From contig CM065885.1 in NCBI GenBank assembly GCA_033439255.1, positions 2,294,001 through 2,358,000 of the forward strand: 64,000 nucleotides of DNA, given 5' to 3'. A program made the translations under genes and the position numbers. The notes under the pieces are model-generated. The model was not told the DNA's origin. It saw only the letters and a list, made by a program, of their open reading frames with translations, and did not search any database. Shown here piece by piece: positions 23,688 through 34,600 of the stretch; positions within the stretch are counted from its first letter, which is position 1, and each line of letters opens with the position of its first letter. The stretch comes from Hericium rajendrae (Eukaryota > Basidiomycota > Agaricomycetes > Russulales > Hericiaceae).

Positions 23688-24929
23688 CATCTGAGAAATC
23701 TGTTTTATATATAGCTGCAGGTCACATTATGGATGCTATCACTGAGCTATCAGAGCTATGGAGTTTGCTTATCTAGCTATGTAGAGCTATGAGAGCCTCC
23801 ATAGCTTCCATAGCTAGTAGTGTCAGCTAGATAGTGTTATCATGGCTCCATAGCCAGTAGTTTGAGATACATAGCACTATTGTACTTAGTAAGGTGAGCT
23901 ATGACTACTATTAATACTATCAGTACTAAGTCAGGTCAACTAGGTACGAAAAATTCTCAGTCAAAATTAATGATATTCAATGAGATTAGTACTACAATCA
24001 AATTTACTACAAGTACTAGTAATGCAGGTACATAGTCACATATGGTTTGCACAGGCAGGGCCATGCACCGCTGGCGGGGCACGATAAAACACATGCGCAC
24101 GAGGCAGGTGGACCTGCGTGACATGGCGGGCCTGCGCGCGGGAGACGCGGGGACATGGTGCCCGTGCGCAAGTCGTCGGGCTGCAGCGGGCTCATGCACA
24201 GGGCGCTGGACCGCTGCGGGCCCATGCCGAAGGGCGGGAGGATGCGCATGGCGGGGGGCGGGGAGGGTGCGCAAGGGGCACTGGGCCCGTGCGTGAGGCG
24301 CGAGGCGCGGGGGGCGCACGGAAGGATTGTGCGGGGTGCGGCGAATGCTTGAGGCACAGCGGCATCCAGGAGGCGGCGCCGGAAGTCGGGCCCGTGCACG
24401 ATGCGTTGGAGGACGTGCGCGAGGTAAAGGGCCCGTGCGGGGGCACAGGAGGCCGGGACGAGGCGCAGAGGCCGTGCGCAACCCGGCAGACCCGTGCAAG
24501 CAGCAGGCCTGCGCGCCGGGAGCGCGAGGCACGCACGGGGCGTCGTTGGGCTGCCGCGGGCCCACGCACGACGCGGCAAGCCTGCGCACGAGGCTAATGG
24601 CCGCAGGCGGGAGAGCAGCGCAGGCGCGAGGTGCCCGGCCCGCGTGCGAGGCGTTGGGGTGCGGCGCGCCTGGATGTCGAACGTGCGTGTCTGGGGCGTG
24701 GGGTGTGACGGCGGGACGTTGCATGCATGCGCGGGCGTTGTGTGCGTGCGCGGATGTTGTGCGCATGCCTGGGGTGTTGCGCGCGCGCGTCCGAGGTGAG
24801 GAGGCGTTGCGCGAGTGTGGCGAGCGGGCGGAAAGTGGGTCTTGGGCGATGCAGCCGTTCGATACGCTGGTGATACGGCGGGGGCGTTGAAGCGTGGCTT
24901 GAGGCGTGGCGAGAGCGAAGGAAAGACGT

Positions 24930-24975
24930 CCCAAGTCTCGTTGCTACGGCAACGGCGTAGCAACGAGACTCTACG
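24930..24975. repeat. Strong hairpin in X2
   Basis: AGTCTCGTTGCTAC pairs with GTAGCAACGAGACT around a 9-nt loop: a perfect 14-bp stem. Confidence 0.75.
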
Positions 24976-25203
24976 GCGCGTGCATATGCACGGGTATGGA
25001 GGGAAGGGGCTATGACGTGGCCCGCACCCGCACGTCGTTCAGGGCGCGCAAACGACGCGGAACGATGCGACGGTCGCGCTTGGTCCGTAGCCGTCAGCCG
25101 GGCACGTTGGCGACGTCATAAGAGGGCGAGGAGACCGACGGGGGTGCGAAGAGGGCGGTGGGGACGTAGGATGTGCGACGGGGGAAGGGCAAGAGCAAAC
25201 AAA

Positions 25204-25233
25204 CGAGCGTCGCTCGAAAGCGAGCGACGCTCT
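25204..25233. repeat. Second strong hairpin in X2
   Basis: GAGCGTCGCTCG pairs with CGAGCGACGCTC around the loop AAAG. Confidence 0.75.
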
Positions 25234-25659
25234 TGATTAGTACGAAAAAATACAGAAGAAAGCTTTTTTTACTTACCTTCGACCCTCTGCATAACTTCCA
25301 GATCCGCTAATACGTTCGAATCAGTGAGACAGGAAGATGAACGAGGGGAGAGAGACGAACGGGGGAGGAGAGAGAAGAGGAGGAGGAGTGAGAGACAGAT
25401 AAGTCTCGACGCGCATTCGGTGCTTCAGCCACCGAACGGGCGGAACTACACTGTACGAGCTCCAGCAAATCATATAAAACAGTATAAATTCAGAAAAAAA
25501 CGAGAATATATATAGATTGCTCATAGGATCACAATGAATGAAAATACTACGTATATTCTATACAGTACATCCCTGGGTGGCAGCATCAACTTGCTCAAGT
25601 CTACCAGCCCAGTCTCTGACGCGGCGCTCGGCAGCGCCCGGCAGCTACGATTCTCGGCT

Positions 25660-25690
25660 TTGCCCGGGATTCGTATATAAGGCTCGCGCG
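25660..25690 (+). promoter_or_regulatory. TATA-like motif in X2
   Basis: GGGATTCGTATATAAGGC, followed by GCGCGACGCGCGTT. The mirrored motif in X1 is at about 21,205-21,235 on the minus strand. Its conservation in both copies suggests a promoter reading out toward the CACTGG end. Expression is inference. Confidence 0.45.
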
Positions 25691-25735
25691 ACGCGCGTTG
25701 CCTCTTGCACCTTAAACCCCCACTTGGCTCGTCGA

Positions 25736-25990
25736 GTCGTCGTCGTCGTCGTCGTCGTCGCTCGCTCGCTCTGCTCGCTCATCGTCGTCGCTCCCTCATT
25801 TATCATCATCGCTCGCTCCCTCATTTATCATCATCGCTCGCTCCCTCATTTATCATCATCGCTCGCTCCCTTATCAACGTCGCTCGCTCCCTTATCATCG
25901 TCGCTCGCTCCCTTATCATCGTCGCTCGCTCCCTTATCATTGTCGCTCGCTCCCTTGTCGTTGTCGCTCGCTCCCTTGTCGTTGCTCTCT
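25736..25990 (+). repeat. Minisatellite in X2
   Basis: About ten units of 21-24 bp built on CGTCGCTCGCTCCCTTATCA with ATC/GTC variants. The X1 counterpart is at about 21,055-21,150. Confidence 0.85.
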
Positions 25991-26813
25991 CTCTCGCCGT
26001 CGCCATCATCACTCTGTTGCCGTCATTGCCATCGTCGTCATCACTTTGTTGCCGTCATTGCTCGATCACTCCCTCGCCGTCGTTGCCATCTTTGTTAAGG
26101 TACGTTTTCAATCTTAGTCTCTCATGCCTGATGTTAATGCCTTCACACTTATTATAGTTCTATCGTAGTTCTATCTTGGTAAGCTTTTTCTTGTGTCTTA
26201 TACTGATGTTTTTTAAATTGTCTTATAGATTTTCGCTTTTTTGTTAGTTTGGTAAGTGTTCATATGTTATCTTAGTGATCTTTCAATGCTATAATACCTT
26301 ATATTTTCGCTTTTTGTAGTCATTATAAGTTTGTTATCTTTTATAGTGATGTAATAGTCTTTGTAGCTTAAATATTTTCTGTAATTAAATTATATGAAAA
26401 ATATAATGTTTTTAAAACTTTTGATATCTGTGATTAAGTTGTATAAGGCTATTGAGCTAATTATGTTTTTATTTTATATGTTAGAACAACATATTTGATG
26501 GAAGTGACATAGAGTAGATAGAAATCTTATGAGCTAGATATAATATAACAATGGAGATATAAGATGTAGTTGGTATAGATTCTATAGCTGCTTTATACTA
26601 TTATAGCTATGACAGCTATAATATCTTATAACCTATGCTATATCAGCTATGTAGCTTATGCTCTATGCTATGGCAGCTATGGCAAGCTATGATAGCTTTG
26701 CATAGATTACTTGACTGCTATGAGACTGCTATGTATAAAAGAGGACAGCTATGGACCTAGGAAAGCTATATAGCTTACATAGTGTTATATACCAGTGGTA
26801 AATTTCTCAGATG

Positions 26814-26991
26814 TGTCGCAGGGAACGAAGTCTGAGCCGTGCTTGTAGAGGCCCTTCGCAGCGCGGTCGTAGATGGTGAGGCCGAGATGATTGAGAGAGC
26901 CTTCCAGAAGATGGCTGAGGGCACCCTGACCGTAAGAGTCGTCGCTGGGTTGAGAGGAAGACCCCGGTTGAGCGTAGTCCATGCTGTCCAC
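26814..26991 (-). other. Extra 3' coding region of the LTR element, first stretch
   Basis: A short minus-strand coding-like stretch beginning MDSMDYAQPGSSSQ and containing LSHLLEGSLNHLGLTIYDRA, cut by the end of X2. It lies about 310 bp beyond the end of pol. Unrecognised. Confidence 0.5.
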
Positions 26992-27301
26992 GAACCGGCA
27001 GGCAGGCTTCCCGCTCAGCGCGATTCGGGAAAGAAGGGACGAAGTGAAAAGGGAAGAATGAGCGACGAAGCACTGCAGGCTTCCCGCAAGAACGTCGCGC
27101 TCAGGATGGGAAGAGAAGAGAAGGGAAGGCGGAAGGTGGATAGTGCGAAAAAAAGAAAGTTAGGGCTCCGCTGGGACGTGCCGAAACGAGCGGGAAACGG
27201 GACAAACGGCCCGCGGGTGCCGCGCGAGAGAAACGGAGGCGCAAGGGCGGAGGAACAAAATACAAGAAAAATATATGTACATTGGGGAACGAGCGCGCGC
27301 G
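26992..27301. other. Gap between pol and the extra 3' coding region
   Basis: No gene recognised. Purine-rich, with runs of AAGGGA on the plus strand. Confidence 0.4.
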
Positions 27302-30300
27302 TTACAACTTGTGAAGTTGGCGGTAAGCAAATAAACGACGTGGGGCGTTGCGGAGATCCCGCGCCGTGAGCCACAAGTCGAATTGAGGGGTGTAGCCTTC
27401 CCAGCGGACAAGATACAGCATTTGACGACGGCGTTTATCGTATCGATGGCCCACGATGCGCTCTACTTGATATTCCTCGGAAGCGGGAACGTCAGGACGA
27501 GTCTCGGGCAACGTAGCGCGGCCCGCGCAGTCCTTCGCTGGTCGGTACCGACGCAGGTGTTCAATGTTGAACACATTCGAGCCCGGGTACTTATCGGGCA
27601 GGTCGAGCCGATATACGTTAGGATTGATGCGCTCTTGGATAGCGAAAGGACCGATGGCGCGCTGGGTGAGCTTGGCGTATTCGCCTTTGGACTCTATCCA
27701 CTCCAGGGAGTGGGGGTTGATGAGGACCCAATCGCCGACCTGAAGTTCGAGCTCGCGCCGGTGCTTGTTGTAGCTGTCGGCCTGCTTGACTTGAGCTCGT
27801 GCGATCGCCGTACGGGCGCTGTCTCGGTGAAAATGCATCTGCTCAATGAAGGAACGCGCGTCTCTGCTGAGGAGGTCCCGTTGCGGAGAAGCCGATCCTT
27901 CCGCAGCTCCGATGAAGTCGAGCGGGCTGGGTGGTACGAAGCCGTATAGTACGAGGTATGGCGACGCGCCCGTGGAGGCGTGCGGCGTCGAGTTGTAGGC
28001 GTGCTCCAGTAACGGGAGCCACGTTGCCCACGATGATTTGTCGTTGGCGACGTATGCCCGCAGCATCACTTCCAACTTGCGATTGACGATTTCGGTCTGG
28101 CCATCATGCTGCGGGTGATGAGAAGAGGACAGGGACATCTTTGTTTTCAAGTACTTGGCTACGCCTTTCCAAAAATCGGAAGTCCACCGCGGATCACGGT
28201 CGGAAATGATGGATTCGGGAATGCCAAAACGGCAAGCGACGTAGCGGACGAACAGCCGCGCGAAACCCTCGGCCGTCAAACCAGTAGTCGTAGGGACAAA
28301 TTGTGCATGCTTGGAAAGCCTGTCCACAAAGACTAGAATGGAGTTGGCTTCCTCGGACCACGGCAGACCCGTGATGAGGTCCATTGAAATGGACGCGTAT
28401 GGGCGTCGGGGAATGGAATTGGGCAGCAGCTTCCCGTACTTAGTGAAATTAGCTGACTTGATTTTCTGGCAAACGTCGCATGTTGAGCAGAACTCGGTCA
28501 CGTCCTTCTTCATGCTCGGCCAATAAAACTTGCCGCTAAGTACTTGCCAAAGCTTCTCCGGGCCGGCGTGTGCGGTTTCGTATGCTGATTCGTGACCATG
28601 GATCAAGAGGTCCTTACGTTCGGAGGACGGAACACACAGCTGCGGATGAAAGTCGGCGTTGCGGAAGAACAACAGGCCGTGGTCATCTTTAAAGAATCGC
28701 TCTCCCGCGCGCCATGAGCCAGAGCTGACCTCCAACTCTGACCATCGCGCGTGGAATGTCTTATCGGTCTGGTAGCCGTTGACGAAGCGTTTTCGATACT
28801 CATCACTAATGTGTATGAGGAGAGTGGGAGGAGGATGTTCGTCTTCCCACTTAAGGCGCTTCTCGTACAGATCCAGGTCGCCGGTGCTTCCATCAGCAGC
28901 TTGAGCCGTGTCCGTCGTGCCGTCCGAGGCTTCTGGCGTAGCGGAGCCCGTCTGCTCAGGCTCAGTCGCTGGAGTGCCCCCCTCAGCGGCGGCCGCGGGA
29001 GGGACCGGCGCGGCCGGCGCTCGATATCGGCGACGGGTCTGCACAGGGAAACAGGAAGGGGCGCCGGCTTCCAGCGCGTCCCCCAGTTCCGTGAGGCAGA
29101 ACTGCGCAAACTTGAGCGCGGGCTCCCGCGCGGCGCGGTCCTCAGCGGCAGCAGCGGAGTTGGGATCCGTGTGCAGGGCAGGCGAGTTGTCAAGGGCCGG
29201 GGAGATGTGCTCGGGAATGTGCTGGAGGAGGCGGGAGAGGGGGTCGACATTAGAATGGACGCGGCCGGGGCGGTGAACAATTTCCAAGTAGGACTGATAA
29301 GCGGAGAAGACTGTGCCCCACGCGGCGAGGCAGCGGTTATTGTTCTCGTAGGTGCGAGCCCACTGGAGCGCGGCGTGGTCGGTGACCAGGATGATACGCT
29401 CGCCTTCGATGAAGGGCTGGAATTTAACCAGCGCCTCCTTCGCGGCGAGAGCTTCGCGTTCGGTGGCCGAGTAATTGCGCTCCGCGGGCTTGAACGTGCG
29501 GCTCCAATACGCAATAACGCGCTCAACGAAGACTTCCGTGGTATCCAAGGAAGAACCCCACTGCATCGTGAACGATTCGGGCTTCTCGGAAGGCGAGACA
29601 CACGTCACAAAGCGGGGCACGGATAAGCCATTGTCATACGCGCGCTGGAGACGCTCGTAGGCCTTGGTGCCTTGGAGGTCGGCGGCGCGGATGCGCTGGA
29701 CCTGCTGTAAGGTGCAGCCGAGGCCATCGGCGGAGGCGTCGGTGTACAGGCGATACGGTTTCCCGGGCTCGGGGTGGCCGAGAACGGGAGCGGCGGCGAG
29801 CGACTGTTTAATCGCGGAGAAGGCCTCCTCCTCCGCGGCCCCCCAAAGCCAGCGGACACCCTTGCGGGTCAGCTGGAACAGAGGAGTCGCTATGCTCGCA
29901 TAGTGCGGAATGAAAGCGGAGAAGTAGACCGCCATACCCAGAAAGGTGCGGAGGTCGGTGACCTTGGTCGGACGGTCCATGGTCACTATCTTTTCCACTT
30001 TGGCTTGGTGAGTGGACAAGCCCAGGCGGGACACTTTGTGGCCCAACAGTATGATAGAACTGTAGAACAAATGGCACTTGGAGGGGCTCAAGGTGAGGCC
30101 AGCCTCCTCGATGGCCCCGAGAACCCGATCGAGATGGTCGATGTGTTCCTCGTGCGAACGAGAATACACGACGATATCGTCAATGTAAATGAGGCAAAAG
30201 AGCCATAAGTACGGAGCGAGGATGCCTTGCATGACTCGCTGAAATATGGAGGGCCCGTTGCGCAACCCGAAGGGCATGCGTTTGAATTGGTGGAGACCGC

Positions 30301-31633
30301 GATGAGTGCGAAAAGCGGTCTTCTCAATGTCCTCGGGGGCCATTTCAAGTTGCGTGAAGCCCGAAAGGGCATCCAGGGAGGAAAGAACCTGGGCGCCGGA
30401 CAGCGACGAGAGTATTTCTGATTGGCGCGGGATAGGAAACTCATCGGGAATCGTAACCGCGTTCAGCTTGCGGTAGTCGACACAAAAACGGGCTTTGCCG
30501 TTGCGATAGACAATCACGACCGGAGCGCTCCAAGGGCTGCGGGATGGCTCGATGACGCCCTGTTCGAACCACTTGTCCAATTGCTCGTCCATGACCTCCC
30601 GCTTAGCAGGCGACGTGCCATACATGGGAACGGCGATGGGCACCTGGCCATCCATGGTGCGAATGTGAACACGGGAAGGGTGTTGGCCCAAACGACCATC
30701 GAAACCGAAGGCTTTCTGACGGCGGCGGAGCATGTCCCAAGCTTTCTGCTTGAGATGTTCGGGAAGTTCACCGACGTCCAAGAGGTCCTCCATTCCGCTG
30801 GAGGGATAGACAGTGGGATCAGGGACGTCAGCCGTCTTAGGGCCCCATTGCTCGGGCTCCTCTTTCTCTGGGGGCATCTCGTCGGACGCGGCGTGCGGCG
30901 GGCTTCCCGCCGACATGCACGCCTCAACGAGTGTCCGCGTAATGGCGGAACGTTCGAGCAGAGCGCTGAGCTGCGCACGATCCTTAGGGGTGTCCAAGAA
31001 TTCAGCGGGGTCCTTGAGCTGGCCAACAATATCACCTTTGCGAAGATATTTGGGACGCCGCGAGGCATTGGCCATGGGGACGTAGGGGAACGAGCCAGTG
31101 ACTAGCGTATTTGGCGTAGCGAACGTCGGATCCCTGGTATTGGCGACCAGGGTTTTCTCGATTAGCCAAGTGCGGTCGTCGTCAAAGGGGGCTTCGACTT
31201 CGACTTTGCGAACGGATCCTGCGGCGATACGGACGTCCCTTTTTACGCGTACCAAACGAAGATCTCCACCGAACTTCATTTTCTGCGCACGGCGCTTGGC
31301 CTTCGCGCGACGATGCCACTTGGCCTTGACGAAGCAGGCATACGGGTAGCCCTTGTTGCGAGTGACCAAATGGCGGTCCTTCGTGCTAGAACATGGCTGG
31401 GCAATGACGTGGAGGGGGGAGTCCGCAAATGAGACGGTCGTGTGGCCAGGTTTGCGAGCCACAGTAAGTTCGTAGGTTTGGTGAAAGTCCTCCCCGAGAA
31501 GGATTGGCACCGTCATGGCCGAGACCACGTACGCTTCGATTTCCAGCTTGAGGATTTCGCCGCCCGATGACTCGACAAATATGGGCAAGGAAACAAAACC
31601 AAGCAAACGGGCGTCTTTTGCAGTTAGCTGCAA
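27302..31633 (-). CDS. Retroelement pol (PR-RT-RNaseH-IN-chromodomain)
   Basis: An open frame of 1,443 residues. It begins with the end of the protease (MTVPILLGEDFH). The reverse transcriptase has FCVDYRKLN, MPFGLRNGPSIFQRVM and the YIDD catalytic box near residue 485. RNase H has YTDASADGLG, TEREALA and TDHAALQW. The integrase has an HHCC finger (CSTCDVCQ), and its catalytic acids lie in SMDLITGLPW, ISDRDPRW and GQTEIVNRKLE. The C-terminus is a chromodomain (YQVERIVGHRY, LYLVRWEGY, LWLTARDL), which marks the chromovirus branch of Ty3/Gypsy and is thought to steer integration to particular chromatin. Order and length are normal for the family. Confidence 0.95.
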   Translation of the reverse strand: MQLTAKDARLLGFVSLPIFVESSGGEILKLEIEAYVVSAMTVPILLGEDFHQTYELTVARKPGHTTVSFADSPLHVIAQPCSSTKDRHLVTRNKGYPYACFVKAKWHRRAKAKRRAQKMKFGGDLRLVRVKRDVRIAAGSVRKVEVEAPFDDDRTWLIEKTLVANTRDPTFATPNTLVTGSFPYVPMANASRRPKYLRKGDIVGQLKDPAEFLDTPKDRAQLSALLERSAITRTLVEACMSAGSPPHAASDEMPPEKEEPEQWGPKTADVPDPTVYPSSGMEDLLDVGELPEHLKQKAWDMLRRRQKAFGFDGRLGQHPSRVHIRTMDGQVPIAVPMYGTSPAKREVMDEQLDKWFEQGVIEPSRSPWSAPVVIVYRNGKARFCVDYRKLNAVTIPDEFPIPRQSEILSSLSGAQVLSSLDALSGFTQLEMAPEDIEKTAFRTHRGLHQFKRMPFGLRNGPSIFQRVMQGILAPYLWLFCLIYIDDIVVYSRSHEEHIDHLDRVLGAIEEAGLTLSPSKCHLFYSSIILLGHKVSRLGLSTHQAKVEKIVTMDRPTKVTDLRTFLGMAVYFSAFIPHYASIATPLFQLTRKGVRWLWGAAEEEAFSAIKQSLAAAPVLGHPEPGKPYRLYTDASADGLGCTLQQVQRIRAADLQGTKAYERLQRAYDNGLSVPRFVTCVSPSEKPESFTMQWGSSLDTTEVFVERVIAYWSRTFKPAERNYSATEREALAAKEALVKFQPFIEGERIILVTDHAALQWARTYENNNRCLAAWGTVFSAYQSYLEIVHRPGRVHSNVDPLSRLLQHIPEHISPALDNSPALHTDPNSAAAAEDRAAREPALKFAQFCLTELGDALEAGAPSCFPVQTRRRYRAPAAPVPPAAAAEGGTPATEPEQTGSATPEASDGTTDTAQAADGSTGDLDLYEKRLKWEDEHPPPTLLIHISDEYRKRFVNGYQTDKTFHARWSELEVSSGSWRAGERFFKDDHGLLFFRNADFHPQLCVPSSERKDLLIHGHESAYETAHAGPEKLWQVLSGKFYWPSMKKDVTEFCSTCDVCQKIKSANFTKYGKLLPNSIPRRPYASISMDLITGLPWSEEANSILVFVDRLSKHAQFVPTTTGLTAEGFARLFVRYVACRFGIPESIISDRDPRWTSDFWKGVAKYLKTKMSLSSSHHPQHDGQTEIVNRKLEVMLRAYVANDKSSWATWLPLLEHAYNSTPHASTGASPYLVLYGFVPPSPLDFIGAAEGSASPQRDLLSRDARSFIEQMHFHRDSARTAIARAQVKQADSYNKHRRELELQVGDWVLINPHSLEWIESKGEYAKLTQRAIGPFAIQERINPNVYRLDLPDKYPGSNVFNIEHLRRYRPAKDCAGRATLPETRPDVPASEEYQVERIVGHRYDKRRRQMLYLVRWEGYTPQFDLWLTARDLRNAPRRLFAYRQLHKL

Positions 31634-31654
31634 AAGCTGCAGCTTGAGGCCTTG

Positions 31655-34600
31655 TCAGATGGGCGGAGGATCCCGTAATTGCTTGTAATAATCCTCGGAA
31701 AGGAGAGTAATGTCAGCACAGGAGTCGAGGCGTAAGTCGATCGGGGAATGGTGACGCGAATGAACCCATCCTGGGATTGACAGGACAGAAACGCCTTCCG
31801 CCGCGCGTCCTGGCAGAGCGAAACGCCGCCGAGGGAGCTCGGTGACGGGTCGCTGATCCGGAGACACGGATTCGAGCAGGAAGTCACCGGAAAGAGTGCC
31901 CCCCGGAGGGGGCGTGGCAAAGTGCTCGTCTTCGATCTCTTCCACGAGAGGAGCGCGCGCGAAGTAGGCTTCCCGCTTCGGGCGCGCGTCCTCGGGCGGA
32001 AAAGACGCTAAGCGGACCAGGTCATCTTCGAGCACACGCAAGTCAAAATAAGCGGAAGAAATAGATTCGGAGATCAGAGCCTCAAAGGCTTTCGTATATA
32101 CATCCTCGTCTTCAGCAGACCGGTACGTTTGTTCGAATCCTTCCAACTTATTAGCAGTCTTCCGCGCGTCATAGTACGACCAGTGGGGACACTCCTTGTC
32201 CCAGTGGTTAGCACTGCCGCACACCTTGCATGGGGAAGGTGGCTTGCGTGTCGATTTGACTTGGTCGGCCTTGGGAAAAGGATAGCCTCCTTTTGGTGGA
32301 GGCCTTTGACACTTTTTCTCTGCGGCGAAAGCCTCGAAGGGAGAATCCGTGACGAAGGCATCCTCCTGCCACGGCGCTCCCGCGAGAACATCGCTTCCTT
32401 CTTCTCCATCTTCGACTGAGACGGGAAAATTGCCGTCATCCTCATCATTGAAGTGGCCTCGGGCGACGGCGGCGTTAGCCACAATGCGCTTCTTGTTAAA
32501 GAAGGGGCGCCTGGGAGCATTTGTGTCGTTGCGACCGCTGCGGAAGTGGCGGTCGATTATGGAGTAGACGTCCTCTTTGGTGACCATCTCGGATCCTCGC
32601 CCCTTGTGCGCGGTGCGCAGCTGGACTTCGAGGGTGCGGACGCGCTGCATAAGCTCGGCGACGTTGTCGATGGTCGACGCATAGAGAATGTTGTGCCACT
32701 CGGGTATGGCCGTACGAAGAACAAGGCGCACTTCCTCGGCTCCGTCCAGACCCGTACCCATGAGCATGCGGGCGTACGTGAGTCGCCGGGTGATGAAGTC
32801 GGTAGGCGACTCATTTTCGTGGCGACGCTGGCGGTAATGCATCTCCGTGAATTCGATCTGGCGGTCTTGCATCCATTTCTCTCCTAGCCAATAAGTCTTG
32901 ATGCCTTGGAGCCAGTTGAGGTAATGGGAGGCCATGTATGACTTTAATTCTCCGGAGAGTAGCATGTACCACCGTCGAACGGAGGATCCGTCGTCCAGTC
33001 GCTTCCAGAGCCAGCGCCCCATAGTTTCGGGGAGATTCCCGCCCATCGAAGCGTATTGCTGGATCTCCGTGAAGTAATTGACGGCGGAGTAGGAGCTTCC
33101 GTCCCATCGCGGGAGATCGTCGGGATTGATGACTTCCTTAATGCGAGGTCCCCGATTTTCGTAGTGCGCCGCCGGGTACGCATACGGGACAGGAGGCGGC
33201 GGAGGCGGCGGACCCGCTCCATCAGGAGGCCCTGTAGGCGGAGGTCCCGCAGGATTGGGCTTTCCCCGAGGCCAAGCTGCTCCCATTCCACCGGACGGAG
33301 GTCCATTTGGACCCCCTGGCCCCCCTGGCCCATTCGGCCCCCCCGGAGCTCCCGCCCCCCCGCTGCCCTGAGGCGCGCGAGGGAAGGAGCCCGCGGGTCT
33401 GGAAAGAGGCGACGGGCGGCGGCCACGATCGGAAGGGTCTGGCGGCGGAGGACCCTGAGGCGGAGCTCCTCCTTGCGCGGAAGCGAAGAAACGTGCGGGA
33501 GAATACCCCGTCTGGTCTTCGCGCGGGTTGGCAGCTTCTACCTCACTCGCGCTCAGCACCAGTCGGTCGGGATCAGCAGCCTCTTCACGCATCTTCGCGA
33601 AATGCGCCGACGCATCTTGTGCCGACCAGGCATGTCCGTCGGTAGTATCGGACGCGCCCCAGCCGGTCGTTCTTGGACACGCGGGGGTCTGTTCACTTCC
33701 TGCAGAAAAGGGTGGCGGCATGGCGGATATAGGCGCCGCTCGCGCAGGTGTGTGCGGCAACTCGGCGGCTCCGGGAATACGAGAGTTTTGAGCCAGCCCG
33801 TCTAGGACGTCAGACTGCCGGGGTCGTCGCAGAATCTGGGCGTTTGGTGGAGGCGGGGCCGTTGAGCTCGGTCGTCCTTGCAGGCCGTGTTCGAAGTATT
33901 CCCCGCTCTCGTTGCGGGCATCCCGTGACTGAGAGGGGTAGCCTCGATACGTACGCTCGTCTTGGAGGGATAACTCTTGTTCTACCGCTGAGACTTCCGC
34001 CTGTGAGGGCGAATAGCAGCTACCGGTGGTTTGTTGAACCGGACGCGCTTCCGCGCGGGACGGCGCGGGAGGACGGTCCAAATCGAGGACCTCCTGCGGA
34101 ATGGGAACTACCGCGTGCAATGATAAGGGTGGATCGTTGGAAAGAAGCCTATGTCGATGCGCGGGGAGGCGGTTTTTCATAGTCTCGGCTGAATAGACTT
34201 TGCGCAGGTACTCTGAATGAGTCGCAGAGGAGTGACGATCCAGAACTTGCGAAACCGTGGACGAAGCGGGCGAATCCGGGCGTTGATCCGTCGCGAACTC
34301 CTGTCGGTATTTCTCGACGAACCTGGCCCCTTGTTGGAGTCGATATCCCAGTCCCTGCCAGTTAAGATAAACCTGCGAGGGAGACTCGCATCCTTGCAAG
34401 ACGTCGCGAAGGCGACCGTTGGGGTCGATTTGGTATGCCAAGCGAGTCGAGAGGACGGGGTACGGAAAGAGGGCGAAGAGTCGCTCTAGGAAGCTCTGCA
34501 CTCTATCAGTGAGGGCGTTAAGCGTCATGGCTTCTGAAAAACAGAGTTGGAAGCGAGGCGACCCGTCGGTTCGTCGGCCGAGATCCACAATGGTGTCCTT

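Larger units (their letters stand above)
23688..26813 (+). mobile_element. TIR element X2 inserted in the LTR element
   Basis: About 3.1 kb with ends CATCTGAGAAAT and ATTTCTCAGATG, flanked by TG on both sides. It has the same organisation as X1 but inverted: the CACTGGTATATAACAC end is at the right (about 26,798) and the CTGCAGG end at the left. AGCTATG/CATAGCT subterminal repeats lie at 23,720-23,900 and 26,570-26,780. X1 and X2 share the motif GGATTCGTATATAAGGC, a TATA-like promoter pointing toward the same end of each element. No transposase was seen. Confidence 0.75.

Noticed and set aside
21598-24963. Open frames of 300-470 codons in the GC-rich cores of X1 and X2
   Set aside because: Low-complexity Arg/Ala/Pro/His translations overlap on both strands. 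No transposase signatures.
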